Source of the DNA: Hymenochaete sp. R1
Taxonomy: Eukaryota > Basidiomycota > Agaricomycetes > Hymenochaetales > Hymenochaetaceae
Direction: 5' to 3'
Length of the DNA: 64,000 nucleotides
Assembly: GCA_019400425.1 (NCBI GenBank)
Contig: JAFREE010000096.1
Span: 28,703-92,702, forward strand
Made by a program: the position numbers and the translations under genes. Position 1 is the stretch's first letter, and every line of letters begins with the position of its first letter. Positions 23,401 to 36,269 of this stretch are shown here, piece after piece. Under the pieces are notes generated by a model. It saw only the letters and a list, made by a program, of their open reading frames with translations. It made no database searches and had not been told where the DNA came from.

Positions 23401-26026
23401 GCATAAGCTCACCTATCGGCGAACTCCTCATACGTCCAGCGAGACGGATAACCTGCGCAACTAATTCTGATTGTTTCCAGAACACCGCACGCACGAAGCT
23501 GGCCGAGAACTTGCTGAGGTTGGAACTCCCATGCACGTTTTGCTTCGTTCGGTTTGATGCATCGGATGTAATGGACATTGGTGACACTCAAAGTATCCAT
23601 CAAGTTTATCAATGAAGACTTGAAGATAGAGCCAAGGGTAGGTTTTTTCGCAACACGCTTCGATCCCGGAGCCGATGATGAATTGGCAGTCAAAGTTGCA
23701 CGACCTGGATCAGGAATAAGTGAGGAGCGTCGACTACCGTCTGGCATTGGTGACGCAGGGTTGGGACTTTCAGGTGGTTTGTTTGTCGCCAGCGCAGTGT
23801 CTAATACCTCCTTCAAAAATGTATTCTCTGTCGAAGATAGAAGAGCCAGATGCTCGTCCGGAACAGTGTCTCTGTTCTTCTCAATAAAGCCATCAACTTC
23901 GTAGGTGACATCAAGTGCATAGTGGGCGATGGTAAATGCGGAATTACCGAAGCGGGGCTTCTTAAATACGCTCTTCGTCTCCGGCTTAACAAGTTGCTGG
24001 TATAGCTTTTGTAAAAAAGACGCGTCGCTTCCTGAAGGCAATCGGGACTCTTCGTCTAGCAAAGCGAGCACACCAAGCTTTCCTTCAATTACATCGATAC
24101 ATGGCTGATTGTCCGAAAAGTCGATGAAGGTCCAGTTGATCTCTTCGCGAACGTACTCTTCTTGCTCCAATTTGAAAACGTGCGCGTTGAACTAAAGATT
24201 AGGAAGGTCAATGTCCGTGTATTTTACATAAATCTAAAGGGCTGACTTCTTGTTGGAGTTTTTCATTTGCGTAATTGATGCTAAATTGTTCAAAGGAGTT
24301 CTGAGAAAGTGTCAGTGAAGGCCAAAAGCTAAGACATTTGCAATTACCTTGTTGAAGTGCTCAAACCCATAGATATCCAATACACCTATGAACATCTCTG
24401 CTCTACTTGTGGCTTCACCTCCCTCACCGGCGAGACTCTCATTTACTATGGCCACGAGCCACTCGAACAAGCAAGCATATATGAACTTAGCCACACTGTC
24501 TCGCACGACAGTGGCCTGCGCAGCGTTGAGAGCCGTGACGATCTTTTCTGAGCGAGTGGAGATTTGTTTCTTGATTGTCCACCTTTTAAACTCGGCCGAG
24601 CCTATACCTAAAAAACGTGAACTTAGAGCCAGGGCAGGGTCCTCGTCGTCTATAGCAGCATCTTGGCGTAGTTGCGTGATCTTGATATTTCCGAGATGAA
24701 GCAAGGCAGCCAAAAGCTTGAATACAGCCCATTGCTTCTCTACACTGATACCGACGGTAGACAAAGCCAGTTGCGTGGCACGGAATTCCTCCACATCATC
24801 GACACCAGGTATTGGTGTAGAGGTAGGTCCACCTTGTCGCAAATAATGGAACTTCGAGATGTCCGTATCGAGGCCGAGATCCTTCCTTTCTTTGAGCGGT
24901 GTTCCTGCGCATAGTTGGTAGAAAATATGATAATTCCTTTCGGTTGTCGGTTGATACACCAATCGAGAACGTTCAAGCAGATATGTACGTATACGGGCCC
25001 CGACGATCTCTTGCTTGCCGTCAAAAAGAATCTATTTTGCTCGCATTAACGGTCGAAAGTAGGTAAGGATAAATTCGGAAACCAACCTGGATGTACTTCC
25101 CGAATCGCGAGGAGTTATCGTTCCTCGTAGTTTTGGCGTTTCCGAATGCTTCTAATATGGGATTGGTTGCAAGTATTTGGCGCTCGACCTCGCTGGATTC
25201 GTCGAGGGACGCTTTTGTTCGGGATTTACCAGCCAAAGCGGGTGGGTTAACAGACGCAAGGAATCTCATGATTAATTTGGCCTAGGATAGAGTCAGTTGG
25301 TGCGCCTTTAACCACAAAGTGCAAGACACTGACTGATTCTGTTTTACCTGCACCGCTGAGAAGGACGCTGAGCATGTGTAACCGCACACCAACGCCAATT
25401 ACGACTGTCTTACCTTTCACCAGACACGATAATGGTCTGACCCTGTCCATCTTTACTCATACGCGTGTACGCATCCTCTGCAATAGCGAACAAGTGAGGT
25501 TCCAGCTCGCCCTTTCGACGTCCACTGTACGCCTGGATAATTTCGGGCCCGTAAAGAGTGACACGCTGGAAGGGATTGACCGCAATAAGGACGATGCCGC
25601 TGTAGGTGTATATACTATGCTGGGCATAACGATTTTTGATGGTATGTAATACTTCAGAAAGAAGTTAGAATACTAATGAAGGACATCTCAAACAACACAC
25701 CAGAGGGCTCGTTCAGATGAGATAGCGTAGCAAGATCATCTGCTGTTTCAAGCAGAGGCGGATTGCGTAGAGGCGGCAAGTCGCTTCTGCCAGCTTTGAT
25801 GTCTTTGCCGGTCGTGTCGATTGTCAATTCCTAAATACTCTGCAGTCAATCCAGGCATTGACGATTCGAAACGCAAGTTGCAAACCTTTCCCCGCTCATC
25901 CGCGAAAACGAGTTTAATTGCATCGTTGTCACCTTTGCTGACTTGGACAACCTCTGCGGAGACCCAACCGTGCTCTTTGTCAGTGATCCAGACTCGCGTC
26001 CCTTTCGAGTAAATTAGGTCGGACAT
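20417..26026 (-). CDS. MYO2: Class V myosin heavy chain
   Basis: Actin motor that carries vesicles and organelles to growing tips. The start [20 protein letters not shown] gives the SH3-like N-terminal domain. The ATP P-loop is split by an intron near 25420 but joins to [20 protein letters not shown]. The motor domain continues through exons to about 23400. A neck with several IQ motifs follows (for example [20 protein letters not shown] and [20 protein letters not shown]), then a coiled coil rich in Glu/Lys/Leu (about 22640-22150), a Ser/Thr-rich linker, and the DIL cargo-binding domain (about 21770-20600) with [20 protein letters not shown] and [20 protein letters not shown]. The end reads [20 protein letters not shown]. 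The order and size fit fungal Myo2/myosin V. It shares a 288-bp promoter region with VPS2. Confidence 0.95.
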
Positions 26027-26314
26027 GACGGCCAGCGTTCGAAGGAGAGCGAGAGAGGAAAGGAAGGAGAGAGAAACAGGCTGAAGTGAGTGAGTGATCG
26101 CAACAGAGCGAACGAGAACGGGTGGGGTGGGATTGGCGCGTCGCGTAGTTCTCAATCTACTGCGCCGTGACCAGCAACCGCGACCATTCTTGAACTGGAA
26201 CTCATACCACTCACTGCCACCTTCAATTCATCATCTGCAAGTTCGTGCAGCTACTAGCCCTCGATTGAGTTTTACATCGCATGCAGGTAGTTATCCGCCT
26301 TAGTCAGATTCGCA

Positions 26315-27310
26315 ATGAATATTATAGTGAGCTTCAACGAGCTTGTAAGGGAACCGTCCTAATCTATCTATGTGGAATTGCATAGGAAACCCTCTTTGGT
26401 CGACCGGTCACCCCTGCAGAAAGGCTACGTCAGAATCAACGGTCCCTTGCCAAGGCTCAACGAGAGCTTGATCGCGAGAGGGGTAAACTCGAGCAGCAGG
26501 AGAAGAAACTTGTGCAAGACATCCGCAAAGGTGCGAAAGCGGGCCAGATGGTAAGATGGTATCTCTCGTTTGGTTCCTCCTTGGTCACGCTCATTGCTTT
26601 TCATCCTTATAGAAGGCATGCAACGTCATGGCAAGGGATCTCGTTAGGACGCGAAGATACATCCAGAAATTCTATCAGATGCGTACGCAGCTGCAGGCCG
26701 TGAGCTTGCGCATACAGACACTACGAAGTAACCAGCAAATGGCAGAAGCCATGAAGGGCGCAACACGCGTAAGTATCCGTATTCACGATGGCGCAGCTCC
26801 AATAGTTCTTGGTCTCTTCTTACCTCTCATGCTCGTAGGCCATGGGTGCCATGAATAAAGGGTTAAACTTACCCGCAATCCAGCGAATCATGCAAGAATT
26901 CGAGAAAGAGAATGACGTGATGGACATGAAGGAGTCCTTCATGTCGGATGCAGTTGATGATGTTATGGATGCTGAAGGAGAAGACGAAGAAGTAGAGGGT
27001 GACAAGATTCTAAAAGAAGTCCTTGACGAAATCGGTGTTGACCTTTCGCAGCAGGTCTGACTTCGACTCTTATTTACTTTCAACGTAGACATCATTCTTA
27101 CAACCCCTCTAGCTCACAGATGCACCGAACAGCAAGATATCAACCCCTACAACCAATCAGAAACAAGCTGTCGCACTCGGAGAATCCGATGTTCCTGCAC
27201 CGTCAACCTTCAATGGGGCAAAGCCTGGTGATAATGCCGCAAGTGCTAATGCGGGCACGCCAGACGAAGATGCTCTGCAAGCCAGGTTGGACGCTCTCAG
27301 GCGCGGCTGA
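26315..27310 (+). CDS. VPS2: ESCRT-III subunit VPS2 (CHMP2A/DID4)
   Basis: ESCRT-III component that, with VPS24, caps Snf7 filaments on endosomes. Five exons read cleanly: 26315-26326, 26386-26550, 26613-26768, 26839-27054 and 27113-27310. Exon 1 is only 12 nt (MNII) and joins to ETLFGRPVTPAERLRQNQRS, the conserved start. The core helices include ARDLVRTRRYIQKFYQMRTQ and AMGAMNKGLNLPAIQRIMQE, then the acidic autoinhibitory region. The C-terminal MIM1 helix EDALQARLDALRRG, which recruits the Vps4 ATPase, is intact. Basic N-terminus, acidic C-terminus and about 250 residues agree with the family. Confidence 0.95.
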
Positions 27311-27543
27311 GTTAACTAGAACAGTCCAGCCTCCCTTATTGTATTTTTCCCGCACACCCAGACACAAAGTTTCCCGTTCACTCGGTACTCCTTTTCATCG
27401 TTCCAAGAATATTATCATTGCTGCATGGCATTTTCAAAGAAAACCTGTACTTGATTTTTCCATTTATATTCTAAGTTCTGCGATATTTCGAGCTTCGGCT
27501 ATTCCAAATCGCCATGGAATCCCACTGCTGTTAAAGAAATCAT

Positions 27544-30240
27544 CTATGCCTTCGTCCTAGTTGCCTAAGATAAGACAACGACCCACAAAAGTGAATGATT
27601 AAAGAGTTCACCTGATCAACGTTTAGTATCGTAGCGATCTGTTGCAGTCTCTGGAATTTGTCCCTGACGCTACCGAGCGCGATCTGAGAAGACAGGAAGG
27701 TGGATATTGACCTAATGTCTTGGTCAAATTGAATGGCGCCCAGCTAACACGAGACGTCAAGTCAATCCATGGCAACTCTAAGAAAGACTTTCTACCTCAG
27801 TATATTTTAACGTCAGGATATATTTTTCCCATGGTCTCACAAGGACATCCAAAACTTGGTCCAAAAAAGACCTGTAGTTTGACTCGGTGAGAGACTCCTG
27901 CCTGCGCGGTGAACATTCATTGTCCCAATATGATGAGTGCATACATGTTACCTTGAATCCGTCCATCAATCCTTGCCAAGTTTTTAAAAATCTCTTCTGA
28001 ACGACATTTTCTCCTGAGAAGCCGGTGTAAGTATTTTCGTCTAATACGTATGATACGTCTTTGTAGATTTCAGGAACAAAGTTCCGCAACCGAGGTCGAA
28101 CAACTTGATTGAAAAGTTGATCCATACCAGTCTACACGTAAGACCTGTTAGCATTGGACAACGCAAACGTCACCAGGATCACCTTCAGAGCGGAGCGGAA
28201 TCTTACTCCGAGCCCGTGTAACCGCAAAAAATAGGTTTCGACTTGCTGCGCTTCTTTATGAGAGAAATTTTGCTGGAGCTGTGGGAGGGAGCTGAACTCC
28301 CTGGCGAGTCTATCCACATGCATGGATGAGATATCCAGATCGTTCAGGAATGTCTATGAGAGTAGTGAGAGCATAAACTATGTCATAGTCTACTGCGTTA
28401 CAAACCATGAAGTTTCTCCGGGTGGGGCTATCGGTCTTTTCCCCGCGCGTCCCACTTACTCCGGAAGGTATCATCTTGTAGGCAGCTTCGAGTTTAGCTT
28501 TGATGACGAATAGGTACTCATTTTCCAAGGCATTCTGAACTACACTCGATGTTTTCTCTACAGCATCTGTTGAACTTGTATTCAGAAGACGCGTAAAGAT
28601 CGTTCTTAATATATAGAACACGAGATCAGGGACTGTCGTAGTCGGAAACGACTGCGTGTCGTCTGGCGATGCCAACCTGTGCGCCTTCCGAGTCACATCA
28701 GCCGCCAGTGAAAATCCAGTGGATAACTCTTACTTCTTGAATAGTAGAGCGCAAGTACCATTCCTCCAAAGGGACGTAGTACTTGGTGACCAGCTTATGA
28801 AGTAACGCGTAACTTTTTGATTGTTCTATAACTTCAAGCGAACGATCGCGACCAGTCTGTGCAGCATTAAGTTACTAATTACGGCATATGACAAGGAAGA
28901 AGATGTGCGTACATTTAGATTGGTGCATAGAAATCGGCGATATGCCGAAAATCGCATAATGATTGCAGCGAGTTCATTGAGTAGCTTGTCGATAACCCTT
29001 GGATCTACTCGTTGATCTTCAAAGCCACTTTGAGTCTGGAGCATTCTCTTTGAAGCGGAACTGAGCATTGGAACAGAAGAGGACTCGCATTCTACAAGCT
29101 GAGAATCAGATTAGCTAGTAATATTTTTTGACTCATAGCAAACTCACCTTCTGCTCTATATTCCTATCATTTTCCCATTCAGCGACAAGTGTCTGTACGG
29201 ATTTATCAAAATCACATATGACATGTTCCATCACTGTCAGCATTTTCCCTTCCCCGTAATACTTTTCAACGACAGGTTGATGTTGATCTATAATACTACA
29301 AACGCTCTCGAATATTGCCGTCAACGCAGTCACATAGTACAGTGATGACGAGACTTCATGATAGCAAGTGTTAAAGGACATTTAATACAACTGAAGGAAG
29401 CACCTACCGCTTTCTGGCCTCGCTACCATTGGTTGAATTAAAGAAATCACAAACGATGCATAAGTGTTCAGGCCTTCGGTATCCCAACCAATAGGAGGGA
29501 AGAGTTTGAAAAATCGAGTTATTTCACTTGAGTCCCGGTCTCTGGCGGCCTTCTTAAACCGCTGCAGAAAGATGTCTCGTAATTGCTCCCTCAACTGCTG
29601 TAGAGCTCGAGCAGGAGGCAAAGGCCAATTTTCGGTTGGCTGAAGAATGTATGTAAGCCAAGCAGACACTCGGGTGCCATCACTGGTAACTTACCACTGC
29701 AAAATTAGCAAACGAGCCTTCGAGAACGTCCTTCGGTAAAGTCATGATTCTTGCGCATAATCTCGTCGCGGCCTCCCAGTCCTGGGATTCAATGCAAGAA
29801 TGAATGTCTCCGATGGCGTTCTGTGACAGCCCAGTACGTCGCAGATTTAGTTCATCTTCAAAAGAAGGAACCAAAAATCCTCGAATAAAAAATACCTTAA
29901 GCTCCACTGTCTGTGTCACACGGTCCGAAGACTCCTTGACACGTCTCATTTCTTCGTCAAGATGCCTGACACGACCCCCTACACGCTCCGCCGTCCTTGC
30001 CACTTCTGATACGTTGGATCTTAGTAAAAGAGTATCATATGTAACATCTGATAGTGGATGGGAAAGCGACCGAAGAGATGTTAAGGAGTGCTGAATGGGT
30101 TGGAAATCCGATACGAGCGAGGATAGGGAGTCGGAGAGAAGCACCTCTTCATCTTCCAATTCAGATAAACAGGAGAGAAGATCAGAAAGCGATTTCAAAG
30201 GTTGATTTCTCGAGCCTTCGCCTTTCTGATACGAAAGCAT
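27544..30240 (-). CDS. COG4: Conserved oligomeric Golgi complex subunit 4
   Basis: Subunit of the COG tether that catches retrograde vesicles at the Golgi. The N-terminus MLSYQKGEGSRNQPLKSLSD leads into a coiled-coil-like region with many Ser/Leu heptads. Then come SQDWEAATRLCARIMTLPKD and SSEITRFFKLFPPIGWDTEG, where COG4 proteins read FFKLFPLIG. The C-terminal part ends with KFQRLQQIATILNVDQ, matching the family end. The last exon is probably ATRTKA after a 5' GTGAAC donor near 27611, with the stop at 27544; reading through the intron is an alternative. At least eight introns are present. The ATG lies 80 bp from the insertion point of the LINE, so its promoter has been separated from its former partner CUZ1. 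Confidence 0.88.
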
Positions 30241-30320
30241 TTCGCGGCGCTAGATACTGGTGTGTACCAGTTAGTTCAGGTCCAGGCTTACAAGCTGTTT
30301 AAGCTTGAGAAGCATGTAGC

Positions 30321-30334
30321 ACGGACTTTCACGT
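30321..30334. repeat. LINE target-site duplication, left copy
   Basis: ACGGACTTTCACGT. The same 14 bp recurs at 36288-36301 directly after the poly(A) tail. This marks the 5' junction of the element. Confidence 0.92.
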
Positions 30335-30534
30335 CAAAAAGTCGCGTCGTCGCTCCTTGCCCTTTAACCACCACCATCTCCATTTTTCCCACGCTTCTTT
30401 CCTCGTCGCTGCTCAACCTTTCTCGCTCATCGCTGTCTAGACTGCCGGTTTTCTTTTCTTCTTTCTCTGTTTCTATTTTGATTTTTGTCTGTCTCGTCTG
30501 TTTGTGTGTCTGCTAGTCCCCTTTTGTTGTAATT

Positions 30535-32292
30535 ATGGCGGGAGCCGCCGGTGGTCCCCCTCAGGACTTTACCACTATTCCTGACTCTCTTTCTTCTCCC
30601 CTTACTTCTCTCTCCTCTCGTCCTTCCCGGTCTTCATCTACCCCTCCTATTCACCCTTCTCATATTCCCCTCACTTACCCCTTGCTAGCTCAATCTATCC
30701 CAGAGGGAGGGGGGGAGCCTGGTCGACCCCCTGCAAAAATGCATACCCTTCACATGGAGGATGACATACACATGCCCTCTCCTTCACACTCTAACCAATC
30801 TCCCCTTTTTTCAGCTCCCCCATCGGCATCCCATTCAGTCTCTGCCTCGCCTCCCCCGATTAACTTTCGTCCCTCTCAAATCAACAAAGTCAGCTCACCC
30901 GAGGACAGCGGGCACTGCCAGGCCCGCTTCTGCACCCTCCTCAAGTCGTTTGCTAGCACCCAGACGTGCTTCAGCGAAATTGCCTATCAGCCCGAATATA
31001 CAGTCAACCCCTACGATGCCCTGGACCTTCTCTCTATTTTTGAAACATCGGCTAACCTCCTCACTGATCTCTTCCCGCTACTGAACCAGGAAGGGCAGGA
31101 TCGTATTCACACCTCTATGAGGGGTACGGCCTCTGCACTAGGTTTACAAGTTGACACCAGCTACAACGTCAAGGCGCACCTTCTACAGGTCCAGAAACAA
31201 CTTGCAACCATCACACAACATGTTTCCGCCTCCGAACACCGTGCACCACCCATCTCAGTCCACTCGGCCACACCAGCCCCACCTGCCTCCACCCCTGCCA
31301 CCAAGCCTTCCTTCGCCCAAACGGCTGCAAAACCAGCATCACCCTCATCAAAGGCGCCATCATCCAACTCTAAACCAGCTCCTCAACGTCTCAACCCACT
31401 TCCAGGAGCCCAGTTCCTTCGTTTCACCGCAGTCTTCAACAAACAAGCTCCACCTAAGGTTCGCCCAGTCCCGGAGAAACTCCTCGCCAAGTTGAAAATC
31501 GCCCTCGACCGGAGTCCGGAAACGTCCACCATACGCACTCTCGGGGCCCAATGGAACTCTAATAACAACTGTGTTTTTACTTTCCCCCTTGGTACTGACC
31601 CTCAGCTTATCCAGACTCATGCGGACAAGTTCACAAAAGTCTTCGAGCACTTCCCACCACCCACTCTTCGTCAATCCGTCAAATGCTCCACTATTCATCT
31701 ACCAGGTGTTCCCTTCGCAGACCCGTTCACTAACCTTCCTCACACAGCAGACGAACTTCTAGGTGCCCTTCAAGCTAACCTGTGTGTTCAGCACTTCACC
31801 ATCCGTCGGCCACCTACATGGCTTCGGAAGGTTGAGAATATTACCGCTCCTTCCTCCTCTATTGTCTTCAAAGTTGAGGACCCTACTGATGCGATACAGA
31901 AACAGATCCTCTGCACCCCCTTCTACATGTTTGGTATGCGAGTCTTCCCTAAGAAGTGGGTCGACCAACCTCGCTTCTGCCAATGTTCTCAATGCTGGCA
32001 ACCTGGTCACGTTGCCTCTGAATGTAAGTCAAAATCGCCCATCTGTGTTCACTGTGGAGGTCCCCACACCTTCCAACAACACCGTCATAAGTGTTTTGCT
32101 TGTGGCGAGTAACCTAATTCTGACCCCACATACCCTCACCCTCCCGTCTGCGCTATATGCAAAGGCGATCACCGTGCAGATGCTCTCTATGAGTGCCCTG
32201 CTAAACAGAAGTACTGTCTTCCCAATCGGCCAGTCCCGATTGCGGACTTAGATGCCCGCTCGCACCATTCTGACATGATTGATGATGAGTGA
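30535..32292 (+). pseudogene. LINE ORF1 (gag-like, zinc knuckles), one premature stop
   Basis: RNA-binding ORF1 protein, 585 codons if the stop at 32110-32112 is ignored. It has a Ser/Pro/Thr-rich N-terminus, a middle region with a possible RRM-like fold (about residues 300-440), and Cys/His knuckles CSQCWQPGHVASEC and CVHCGGPHTFQQHRHKC. A third knuckle, CAICKGDHRADALYEC, lies after the in-frame TAA. Because the third knuckle and its frame continue up to the natural stop at 32290-32292, the TAA is best read as a CAA changed by one C-to-T step. The start ATG at 30535 begins MAGAAGGPPQDF. The ORF1 stop overlaps the ORF2 start by 11 nt. Confidence 0.88.
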
Positions 32293-35200
32293 CAACCTTT
32301 TTGCATCCCCTCTCCATATTTTTCATCTTAACGTCAATCGCTCCAATGCTCGTATGCATGTTGCTCTCAACTCAATTATCGATGACAACTTCTCCATTGC
32401 CATTTTCATCGAACCATGGTGCGGGGTCATTGGTCATCGACCTCAATTCGACTCCTCTGAACCCCACCCAATTCTTGGCTCCATCTCACATCCTATGTGG
32501 ACGTCCTTTACACCTCCTCATCCCTTCTCGGATTCTGACCCCTTCAAGGTCATTATCTATATCTGTAAACATCTTTCCCATCTTTTCTCTATCTCTCCTA
32601 CTCTCTCTCCATCTCTCTTTCTTTTGGGACTAACCTCCCGAACCACTCCCTCCTTCTCTCTCCTGGCAGCCTACAACCAACCAGGGCACGAGGATCGATT
32701 TATCCACTTCTTTGATGATCTCCCTCTCGCTCAGTATGATAACCTTATCGTTACTGGTGATTTTAACCTCCACCATCCCATGTGGTCTCTAACTCCCCCG
32801 CATTCCACGTCACAGTCTGCACATCTCTTTTATGACACCATCTCCGCCAACTCTCTCACTCTCCTTAATACGCCACATACGGCAACTTATTTTGCCCCGC
32901 ATTATCGATCCACTCTCGACCTAACATTCATTTCTTCCTCTCTCTTCCTTTATGACTTTGTCCCTCATTGGACTGCAGTTTTTGACCAAGCTCTCTGCTC
33001 TGATCATGCCTATCTTTTGTTTACCCTTGACATTTCCTTCACCCCGGATGTCACTCCCTCTCAGCTTCGCCCATTTGTCATTGACCCTAGCCTCTCTGAC
33101 AAGTGGACTGAATCCTTTGAGCAGGCCATTCGACCTCTCTCTATCACCCCCATCTTCTCTGAAGATGACCTTAACAAGTTTGCAGATGCAATACTTGCAG
33201 CCTTTTCTCTTGCATCCTCCTCTACTTTTCACCCGCCCAAGCCCCTTTCACCAAACCACCCACATAATCTGTGGTGGAATGCTGAATGCATTTCTGCTCT
33301 TCATAACCTTCGTTCTTTACCATCTCCTACCAGGGAGGACAAACGCACTTTTCATAACCTCACCTCTCATGTTAAGCGCCAATTCTATGACGAGCTCTGT
33401 CATGACGCTCACCCAGACTCCATTTTTCGCAAAGCCAAATGGGCTCAGGGTCATCAATCCCCTGCCCTTCCCCCTCTACTCCATAATAATCAGTGGTCGC
33501 ACTCACCACAAGATCATGCTGTCCTCCTTTGACAGACTTTCTTTCCTCCGGGTTGTCCTCTTTGCAGGACTTCCCTTCCATCTGATCCTCCTCCCCTTTC
33601 TCCCCGTTCTTTTCTCCCTTTCTCTCTTTCTGAACTTTCGTCCGTTCTTGCTAAAACTTCCAACACCTCCGCTCCCGGTATCTCTAACATTTCTTACCGT
33701 CTGATTAAATGGGCCTTTCCCCTTTGCTCTCACCTCCTTCTCCACCTTTTCAATTCTTCTCTATCCCTTTCGCATTTTCCCTCCGCCTTCAAAACTTCTT
33801 TTATTTGTGTCATACCCAGACCCAACAAGAAAGACTATTCCCTGCCACGCTCCTACCATCCCATTGCTCTACTCGAAACCTTGGGGAAACTCATGGAAAA
33901 GCTTGTAGCCAAGCGCATTGCAGACAAGGTCAATCGGTTCAACCTGGTTGACTTTCACCAATTTGGCGGACGCCCTTGCTCATCCGTTACTGATGCTGCC
34001 CTCACCTTCACTAACATTGTCCGGCATAACCATCGTAACCAGATGGACACTGCAGCCCTCGCTGTCGATATCAAAGGCTTCTTTGACAATATCCAGCACC
34101 ACCGTCTTTGACATGTTCTCATTCTCTTAGGATTCCCTCGCCCCCTCGCGGACTGGGTACTTTCCTTCCTTTCACAACGACAGGTTGCATTCACCTTTCT
34201 CCCGGCCTCGTCCTTTCAAATCCTGAACATCAGCACACCCCAGGGTTCACCGTTATCACCCATCCTCTCCATCATCTACTCATCTACTGTCTTCCGAGCG
34301 GTCTCACGTGCACCCTCTCAAAACATACTCGCATATGTGGACGATCACTTCCTCACTGAAGGCATTGTAGATCCACGCGAGCCTCTTCACAACCTTGTTG
34401 CCCTGTGTGCTGAAATGTGCCAACACTTCCAGGACATTGGCCTCGACCTTGACGAAGGCAAGGACGAGTTCAAAATATTCTCACGCCATAGATCTTCTCG
34501 GCCCTTTCTTAGCACTCCATTTTATCCCAATTTTCCTTCTCGCGACAACCCAGTCATTCCGCAACCCACTTTGCGATGGCTCGGTATTTATTTTGATTCT
34601 TCTCTCTCTTTCTCGTCTCATATCAAAAAGATGGTTAATAAAGCCTCCGGCACCCTTGTCTCTCTTCGTATTCTTCACTCTAACTCTCATCACGGTCTCC
34701 CTCTCAACCTTCTTTGTATCCTTTATATCTCCTGTGTTCTCCCTGTTCTTCTTTGGGGATCCCCTGTCTACTACACAGGGCATCGCCAAAATTCCCTTTT
34801 ATCCCCCCTTCAAAAATTTCAGAATCATGCCCTTGTTCAACTTACAGGTGCTTTTCGAACATCACCTTCCCCTCCTCTTCATCATATTTTCTCGATTGTT
34901 CCCATTCCTCTATGTCTTAAAAAACTCTCTGACAATTCTGCTCTCTGATTATGTCGTATTCCCTTTCATTCTCCTCTTGCCCATCCCCCGTCTTCATACA
35001 AATTCTCTCTTCCCCCGACTAGAGTACACATCTCCATCCCTCCCTCTCATCATCCCCCTCACGACCCTTTTCACTACCTCATCTCATGCATACCTCCTCA
35101 CTCCGAACGACTGGACCCTCACCTCACCTTCAATACGCCTTTTCCCGTCGTCCCGCCCTCCTTCTCCAAACAACTCAATCATTCCTCTATCATCGACACA

Positions 35201-36112
35201 ATCTCCTCCAACCCATCCTCCCTCACCATCTTCACCGACAGTTCCTATTCCAAGGGACGTGCAGGCTCCGCTGCCCTCCTACACCATCCCACTCGACAAC
35301 AACTCGAATGCTCATGGGGCCTCGGCAAACGTGCTGTTGCCTATGATGCGGAACTCTTTGCCCTTGCGGGCGCCTCTCTTCTTATCTCTGATTTCCTATC
35401 CTCTGTTTCTCAACCTGTTTCTTCTATTCATTTCTTTGCTGACAGCCAGGCGGCACTTTCTACCATTCTTTCTTCTTCTCCTCACTCTTCTCAATCTGCA
35501 TCTCTTATTTTCCACCGTTCACTTTCTTCCCTCTTTCTTTCCCACCCTTTCACTCTTCACCTTCACTGGGTCCCAGCTCACAAAGGAATTTTGCTCAATG
35601 AGGTTGTTGATCGCCTCGCCAAGCGAGCATCTTCACTTCCCTCTCTTGGGTCCCCCTCCACTGCTGCACATTTCAAGACCAAACAGGCGCATAACCTCAT
35701 AAGGGAGTGGCGTATGCTTTGGGCTACATACTGCACTCGCTCCTCTCTATCACGCAAGGCTCTTGCTTTGCCACCCAAACCTAAACCCAACCAACACTTC
35801 TTCGAGAGATCCGTTCCTCAGAAGTTCCAAACCCACACTATCCAAATGATCATTGGTCACGGTCATTTCGGACACTACTACAACCGCTTTAACATACCCG
35901 AACCCGTCAAATGTGCATGTGGAGCCCCCATCCAAACACGCAAACATCTCCTGCATGACTGTCCCCTTACTAAACATTTTAAACTCCCTCATATTTTGGA
36001 TATCTTTCTTCGGCCCCCTAAGAAGGGTCTCTTCATTTTTACTTCTTTCCTTCGCCGTTCCGGTGCCTTTTCTAAAGACTTTCCCATTTGCTCCCTCACT
36101 CGGCCTCCTTGA
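32282..36112 (+). pseudogene. LINE ORF2: endonuclease, reverse transcriptase, RNase H; three TGA stops
   Basis: One continuous frame of 1,276 codons apart from TGA at 33530, 34109 and 34946. The endonuclease shows FHLNVNRSNA, FIEPW, VTGDFNLHHPMW, LDLTFISSSLF and SDHAYLLFTL, so its catalytic residues are present. The RT has VIPRPNKKDYSLPRSYHPIA, AVDIKGFFDNIQHH, TPQGSPLSPILS and the YVDD box. RNase H has IFTDSSYSKGRAGS, YDAELFALAGASL, FADSQAAL and HWVPAHKG. A final CACGAPIQTRKHLLHDC cluster resembles the terminal Cys/His motif of Tad and I elements. All three stops fit CGA to TGA changes. The copy is therefore probably inactive but recent. Confidence 0.9.
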
Positions 36113-36269
36113 TTTCTCATTTCTCCTTCCCCGGTCTTCGGCGGATTGCCTTCTTCGGGCTCCGGTATTCAGCCCGGTCCTAACATTTTTGCCTATACGT
36201 ACCATCACCACCTCGTTCATGTATTTTATGCGCACTCGTCGGTAGATTGAAGCGCTATATAAATTGTTT

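Noticed and set aside
33530..34950. Frameshifts in LINE ORF2
   Set aside because: At first it seemed to change frame, but all pieces share one frame and only three TGA codons interrupt it.
30761..36245. Other-frame open frames inside the LINE (e.g. 34395-35702)
   Set aside because: The pyrimidine-rich strand yields long open frames by composition; the true frame carries the RT and RNase H motifs.
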